From: Claveliimonas acetigenes
GTDB taxonomy: Bacteria; Bacillota; Clostridia; Lachnospirales; Lachnospiraceae
Assembly (NCBI RefSeq): GCF_025567385.1
Contig: NZ_JAOQJU010000009.1
Coordinates: forward strand, 1 to 64,000
Length of the DNA stretch: 64,000 nucleotides
Direction: 5' to 3'
In this document: piece by piece, positions 60,046 through 64,000 of the stretch
How the letters are laid out: each line of letters begins with the position of its first letter
How positions within the stretch are numbered: the first letter of the stretch is position 1
Notes under the pieces: generated by a model
The model's input: the letters and a program-made list of their open reading frames with translations, nothing else
What the model was told of the DNA's origin: nothing
Databases searched by the model: none
Position numbers and translations under genes: made by a program

Positions 60046-60162
60046 ATGTATAGTGAAAAAGAAAATCCCAGTGGAGTAGGTACTGTTGGAAATGCAAAAT
60101 GCGGCGATATTATGCGAATGTATTTTGATATCGCAGAAAAAGCGGAAGATGGGGAATACTGA
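60046..60162 (+). pseudogene. NifU/IscU remnant
   Basis: A 38-codon frame with AAAAGGAGAC upstream: MYSEK joined directly to ENPSGVGTVGNAKCGDIMRMY, then a short tail and stop. IscU/NifU proteins start MYSEKVMEHF...NPRNVG.IENPSGVGTVGNAKCGD, so about 18 residues are deleted inside and the last 80-90 are lost. One scaffold Cys (NAKCGD) remains of three. It follows nifS as in normal nifSU or iscSU pairs. Non-functional as a scaffold. Confidence 0.85.
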
Positions 60163-60163
60163 T

Positions 60164-61060
60164 ATGGGAAGATTGAATGAAGACAGGGTGGAAAGCATTG
60201 TTCAGTTAATATTGGATGATTATACCGATGAGAGAGCTGTCAACAAAACAGATTTATATAATCAGCCTGATAAGAAAGCAGTAATAGAAATCGTAGAAAA
60301 ACTGTTGAAGATTCTTTATCCCGGATATTATAGCGACAAAGCATATAAAATTTACAGCCTGAGAAATAATATGTCTGCCACGATTGAAGATGTTATATTC
60401 CATTTAAAGAAGCAGACAATGATTGTCTTAAAATATTGTGGGGCTTATCCGGGATGTGCAGATAATGATTTGGAGGAAAAAGCTCAGAATATGGTCTTTG
60501 ATTTCATGGAGAAGATACCGCAGATCAGAGCATATCTGGATACGGATATTCAGGCAGCATATGAGGGTGATCCGGCAGCAGGAAGTAAAGATGAGGTCAT
60601 ACTGTCTTATCCGGGGCTGTATGCAATTTCTGTTTACAGGATTGCCCATGAACTGTTCTTGCTGGGAGTGCCAATGATACCAAGAATTATGACGGAACAT
60701 GCACACAGCGTTACCGGAATTGACATTCATCCAGGCGCAACGATTGGAAAATATTTTTTTATGGATCATGGTACGGGAATTGTGATTGGGGAAACCACTG
60801 TAATCGGGGAACATGTCAAAGTGTACCAAGGGGTTACTTTAGGCGGATTATCAACAAAGGGCGGGCAGAAGCTTAAAGGAGTAAAGAGACATCCGACTAT
60901 AAGGGATTATGTTACGATTTACTCGGGTTCTTCTATTTTAGGCGGTGATACGGTAATTGAAGAAAATGTTGTAGTGGGAGGAAATACATTTATTACTAAA
61001 TCAATAAGCAAAGACACAAAAGTAAGCGTAAAAGATCAGGAATTGCAGTTTAAAAATTAG
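60164..61060 (+). CDS. cysE: Serine O-acetyltransferase
   Basis: A 298-residue enzyme making O-acetylserine, the acceptor for sulfide in cysteine synthesis. An N-terminal helical domain (about 1-180) precedes the left-handed beta-helix: VTGIDIHPGATIGKYFFMDHGTGIVIGETTVIGEHVKVYQGVTLGG, with catalytic His in DIHPGA and MDHGTG. It ends in VVVGGNTFITKSI. This is the longer EpsC-like form. ATG 60164 follows GGGG and touches the nifU remnant's stop. Its presence inside the island is a key argument for a cysteine-directed pathway. Confidence 0.93.
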   Translation: MGRLNEDRVESIVQLILDDYTDERAVNKTDLYNQPDKKAVIEIVEKLLKILYPGYYSDKAYKIYSLRNNMSATIEDVIFHLKKQTMIVLKYCGAYPGCADNDLEEKAQNMVFDFMEKIPQIRAYLDTDIQAAYEGDPAAGSKDEVILSYPGLYAISVYRIAHELFLLGVPMIPRIMTEHAHSVTGIDIHPGATIGKYFFMDHGTGIVIGETTVIGEHVKVYQGVTLGGLSTKGGQKLKGVKRHPTIRDYVTIYSGSSILGGDTVIEENVVVGGNTFITKSISKDTKVSVKDQELQFKN

Positions 61061-61079
61061 GCCGGGCAGAGGTGATGGG

Positions 61080-62249
61080 ATGAAACATATATTATGTTTT
61101 GGTGATTCAAATACATATGGCCTGATTCCGAGAGAAGGCGGCAGGAATCTGAATATTTCTGTACAACAGATGGGTGTGATGCCTGCAGATGATTACATAT
61201 GTATTGATACAAGAAGTGAAAACGCATATCAGCATGGTCATATACCAGGAGCAGTCTGTTGGAATGACAATGGTGAAGACCTGAAGAGATTTCCGAAAGA
61301 TAAAAAGCTGATTGTATATTGCACTTATGGTGAAAAAAGCATTGTGATAACTGAAAAATTAATCCAAAAAGGATTTGAGGCTTACAACCTATCAGGAGGG
61401 TATCGGGAGTGGCTTTTGCATCATTTTGAAGAATTAAATGCAGAGGAAGTCAGGAGATATGACAGACAGATGATTCTTCCCCAAGTTGGAAGTGAGGGAC
61501 AGAAAAAACTAAAAAACTCCAGTGTATTGATTGTGGGGGCTGGAGGGCTTGGCTCCCCGGCAGCCTTATACCTTGCCGGTGCCGGAGTGGGTACGATTGG
61601 CATTATGGATGCGGATACGGTAAGCATCTCAAATCTTCAAAGGCAAATTATACATAACATGGAGACGGAATATGTGAATAAGGCAGAATCCGCAAAATTG
61701 TCTCTGCAAAAGCTGAACGACAGAATTGAGATAAAGGCATACCCACATGCATTAACGGTAGATAATGCAGAAGAAATTATCAGTAAATACGATTTTATCA
61801 TTGATGCAGTGGATAATTTTGAAACAAAATTTTTAATCAATGATGTCTGTGTTTTGTTGGAAAAAGCATTTTGCCATGCAGGGATTTTACAGTTTGAAGG
61901 ACAGGTAATGACTTATGTGCCGGGAAACAATCCCTGTTATCGGTGTGTTTTTGAAGAAGTACCGGAAAGCGGCTCCATTCCCAATTGCAGTCAGGCGGGG
62001 ATTATTGGCGCAGTTGCTGGCATTATTGGGAGCATTCAGGCTTTGGAAGCGGTGAAATATTTGCTGGGAGTCGGGGAGCTGCTGACTGGGAAAATCTTTG
62101 TACTGGATGGGTTATCCATGAGGACACGGATCGTATCTTTTAATAGTAAGAATGAAAGCTGCAAAGTGTGTGGCAGTCATAGGACAATAACCAATATCAG
62201 GGAAAATGCAGATGAATATATGAGGAAAGCGTGTATCCGGAAAAGATAA
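61080..62249 (+). CDS. Rhodanese-ThiF/MoeB fusion with SGNH-hydrolase N-terminal scrap
   Basis: A 389-residue protein. Residues 1-22 (MKHILCFGDSNTYGLIPREG and on) are the start of a GDSL/SGNH hydrolase with no rest. Residues about 25-115 form a rhodanese domain (YICIDTRSENAYQHGHIPGA, active Cys81 in VYCTYGEKS). From about 125 it is a ThiF/MoeB-type adenylating enzyme: RYDRQMILPQVG, VLIVGAGGLGSPAALYLAGAGV, ISNLQRQIIHN, and zinc Cys pairs CYRC and CKVC. Such proteins activate a carrier C-terminus and load sulfur on it. Start ATG 61080. It lies between serine acetyltransferase and the second nifD-like gene. Confidence 0.85.
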   Translation: MKHILCFGDSNTYGLIPREGGRNLNISVQQMGVMPADDYICIDTRSENAYQHGHIPGAVCWNDNGEDLKRFPKDKKLIVYCTYGEKSIVITEKLIQKGFEAYNLSGGYREWLLHHFEELNAEEVRRYDRQMILPQVGSEGQKKLKNSSVLIVGAGGLGSPAALYLAGAGVGTIGIMDADTVSISNLQRQIIHNMETEYVNKAESAKLSLQKLNDRIEIKAYPHALTVDNAEEIISKYDFIIDAVDNFETKFLINDVCVLLEKAFCHAGILQFEGQVMTYVPGNNPCYRCVFEEVPESGSIPNCSQAGIIGAVAGIIGSIQALEAVKYLLGVGELLTGKIFVLDGLSMRTRIVSFNSKNESCKVCGSHRTITNIRENADEYMRKACIRKR

Positions 62250-62299
62250 TCTGTCATTTTTTTTGGATTGTAATATTAGCAGAAAGTCGAGATGGCAAT

Positions 62300-63751
62300 A
62301 TGGGAAAAATAAAATACTCCGGTGTGCGTGAAAGCAAGTCAGGAAGAATCAATGATTTGGGCACAACAGGAAAGGAAGTGGAGGAGAACTTTAAAAAAGG
62401 CTGTTTAAAAAAAGCTGACAGAAGTTTTGCACAGGGGCTGCAATGCCAGCAAATTAACAGTATGGCAGCACTAATGTCATTGAAGGATTCTGTTTTTATC
62501 TCCCATTCCCCGCAAGGGTGTGTGGGATGTTCCATTATGGCAGTTGACATGTACCGTGTAGGACAGGCGCACAGGGGGATTAAGAATATTAAAAACCCAA
62601 GGATTATCGTTACCAATATCGACCAGAAGAGTGTTGTGTTCGGTGGGGAACAGAAACTGCGGGATTCTGTGAAAAAAGCAGTGGAACAATACAATCCGAA
62701 ATTGGCATTTATTTATGCATCATGCGCATCGGGAATTATCGGTGATGATATAGATGCCATTGCTTCTGACTTACAACAGGAATATCCGGATACGATTATG
62801 GTTCCGATTCATTGTGAAGGCTTTAAGTCTAAAATATGTGCCTCTGGTTTTGATGCCGCTTTCTTATCTATCAATAAGTACATATTAAAAAAAGAGAAAG
62901 TTCCAAAGGAAAAAGGGTTAGTCAACCTTTTTGCTCCGACAACAGTAAGCTTTGCAGACCAAAAGGAAATGGAACGCATGCTTTCACAAATCGGCATTCA
63001 GGTAAATTATATCCCATTTTACAGTTCTTTGGAAAAGATTAAGAAGATACCTGCGGCAGAGGCTTCCACGTCCATCTGTAAAGTATTTGCCGATGAGTTT
63101 ATGAAAAGTTTGTGGGAGGATTATGAAATTCCATATTCCCATACCGTAATGCCCATCGGTATCCGTAACACAGATAAATGGTATCGTGGTATTGCAAAAG
63201 TATTAGGAAAAGAAAAGGAAGTGGAAGAGATTATTGCTATGGAGCATAAACGCATAGAACCGCTGGTGGCAGAGATAAGAGAAAGGCTGCAGGGAAAACG
63301 GGTATTTATCTGCGGAGGAACAGGGCGTTCTTTTGCAGCGGCTGCTTTGATTGATGACTTTGGTATGGAGCTTGTGGGACTGGAAACGCCTACCTATGAT
63401 GACGATGCTCAGGTTGATATTGAATATCTCAATGGAATTCACAAAAATTTTGTGGTGGATATTGCAAATATGCAGCCATTTGAGCAGGCAAACCTTGTAA
63501 AAAAACTAAAACCGGATGCGTTTATCGGAGTGCCGGAGTGGGCTGCAAAACTGGGTATCCCTACAACGCATGTTCTGGATGGCAAGCGCCCCACCATGGG
63601 ATATGACGGATTATTATATCTGGGAAATAAAATTGCAGATCAGTTACAGAATCCGGGATTTAATGTGAAATTAGCAAAGCATGTGAAACTGCCATACAAA
63701 GATTCATGGTATGAAGAAAATGCATTTAAATATATTGAAGGAGGTGTTTAG
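62300..63751 (+). CDS. Nitrogenase-like D subunit (second copy)
   Basis: A 483-residue nitrogenase component 1 family protein, related to the copy at 50867. Cys49, Cys74 (SHSPQGC) and Cys142 (ASCASGIIGDDI) are P-cluster-type; HCEGFKSKICASGFDAA replaces NifD's Gln191/His195 region. A Cys (TSICKVFADEF) lies near the Cys275 position. The C-terminal KLAKHVKLPYKDSWYEEN matches the first copy's LAKRVKLPYTDWWYEQN. It could be a second catalytic subunit or a NifE-like scaffold for cofactor assembly. ATG 62300 was chosen because homology starts there; the ribosome site is weak. Confidence 0.88.
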   Translation: MGKIKYSGVRESKSGRINDLGTTGKEVEENFKKGCLKKADRSFAQGLQCQQINSMAALMSLKDSVFISHSPQGCVGCSIMAVDMYRVGQAHRGIKNIKNPRIIVTNIDQKSVVFGGEQKLRDSVKKAVEQYNPKLAFIYASCASGIIGDDIDAIASDLQQEYPDTIMVPIHCEGFKSKICASGFDAAFLSINKYILKKEKVPKEKGLVNLFAPTTVSFADQKEMERMLSQIGIQVNYIPFYSSLEKIKKIPAAEASTSICKVFADEFMKSLWEDYEIPYSHTVMPIGIRNTDKWYRGIAKVLGKEKEVEEIIAMEHKRIEPLVAEIRERLQGKRVFICGGTGRSFAAAALIDDFGMELVGLETPTYDDDAQVDIEYLNGIHKNFVVDIANMQPFEQANLVKKLKPDAFIGVPEWAAKLGIPTTHVLDGKRPTMGYDGLLYLGNKIADQLQNPGFNVKLAKHVKLPYKDSWYEENAFKYIEGGV

Positions 63752-63752
63752 G

Positions 63753-64000
63753 ATGTCACAGATATTGGAAAATCCAAGGGGAGGCTGTGTTCTGGCAGGA
63801 ATCAATTCTGTTTTGGGCGCTTTGGACAAGGTATGTCCCATACTTCATGCGGGACCAGGCTGCTGTATGCAGACATCGGCAGCGGAACAGGGACAGTCAG
63901 GACATAAATCATCCTGCTTTGTCAGCAGTGTGTCGATTCCCTCAAGTAATATGCTGGAAAAAGAAGTGGTATTTGGCGGGACGGATAAGTTAAGGACTAC
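63753..64000 (+). CDS. Nitrogenase-like K subunit (second copy), cut by window end
   Basis: The first 82 codons of a K-like gene: GGCVLAGINSVLGALDKVCPILHAGPGCCMQTSA, then MLEKEVVFGGTDKLRT. It matches the first K-like copy (CALGAMQTV...LHSGPGC; INEKDVVFGGTKKLET), with Cys12 and Cys36 at the same positions. The ATG lies one base after the D-like stop, with GGAGGTGTT upstream. The rest is outside the window. Confidence 0.85.
   Translation, partial: MSQILENPRGGCVLAGINSVLGALDKVCPILHAGPGCCMQTSAAEQGQSGHKSSCFVSSVSIPSSNMLEKEVVFGGTDKLRT

Noticed and set aside
47724..64000. Reading the cluster as a normal nitrogen-fixation (nif) island
   Set aside because: D-like proteins lack Gln191, His195 and (first copy) His442; no nifE, nifN, nifV or molybdate transporter is seen, and cysteine genes are interleaved.
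1..64000. CRISPR arrays or rRNA genes
   Set aside because: No evenly spaced direct repeats with unique spacers and no rRNA signature stretches were seen.

Overview
The window looks like the chromosome of an anaerobic, low-to-mid GC Firmicute, most likely a gut Lachnospiraceae-type Clostridium. This rests on strong AGGAGG ribosome sites with frequent GTG/TTG starts, a Stickland D-proline reductase operon, a Tn4451-like mobilizable element with a large serine recombinase, and the gene content overall. No rRNA and no CRISPR array are visible. One tRNA-Cys-like sequence is present.

Layout. 1-7000: right part of a mobilizable element (HTH protein, MobA/MobL relaxase, CHC2 primase, VapE-like protein, TnpW, large serine recombinase) inserted into an XRE regulator gene whose 3' part survives at 7001-7498. 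7500-11000: a DUF2325/DUF3793/flavodoxin operon behind TTAG-N6-CTAA operators, a MerR-GyrI regulator, and an ECF S component with a DUF4430 lipoprotein. 11104-14147: ABC/FtsX exporter. 14283-16419: small hypothetical gene and a glycogen synthase with a long Lys/Pro/Glu-rich N-terminal tail. 16532-23309: LysR regulator divergent from a prd (D-proline reductase) operon in which the usual PrdB selenocysteine position is an ordinary Cys codon. 23372-32752: acylphosphatase, TetR with an MMPL exporter operon, and a two-component system with an ABC transporter. 32733-44312: aroC, L,D-transpeptidase, tgt, yajC, then leuB, ilvD, ilvB, serC, serA. A strongly structured 156-nt element lies between leuB and ilvD.

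44.3-64 kb is the most unusual part: a cysteine/sulfur island built around nitrogenase-like proteins. It starts with a LysR regulator and a deletion-ruined Cys/Met PLP-enzyme gene. Next come a short leader peptide with three consecutive Cys codons and a terminator ahead of cysK, a YezD-like gene, and a tRNA-Cys(GCA)-like sequence framed by inverted and direct 9-nt repeats. Then follow nifB-, nifX-, nifH-, cysK-, nifD- and nifK-like genes, a second nifX-like gene, and a NitT/TauT-type ABC transporter. After these comes a decayed block (truncated Rrf2 regulator, hydE with an internal deletion, nifS with an in-frame TAG, nifU remnant). Intact serine acetyltransferase, a rhodanese-ThiF fusion and a second nifD/nifK-like pair close the window; the last gene is cut by the window edge.

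The nitrogenase-like D subunit keeps the P-cluster-type Cys triad and a Cys275-like residue, but lacks the catalytic Gln191/His195 and the His442 ligand of true NifD. It sits with serine acetyltransferase, two cysteine synthases and a sulfonate/taurine-class importer. My inference is a nitrogenase-like reductase that frees sulfide or thiol from an imported organosulfur compound and feeds it into cysteine. This is analogous to, but differently organised from, the methylthio-alkane reductase systems, and appears to be controlled by cysteine availability. Serine made by SerC/SerA immediately upstream would supply the carbon skeleton.
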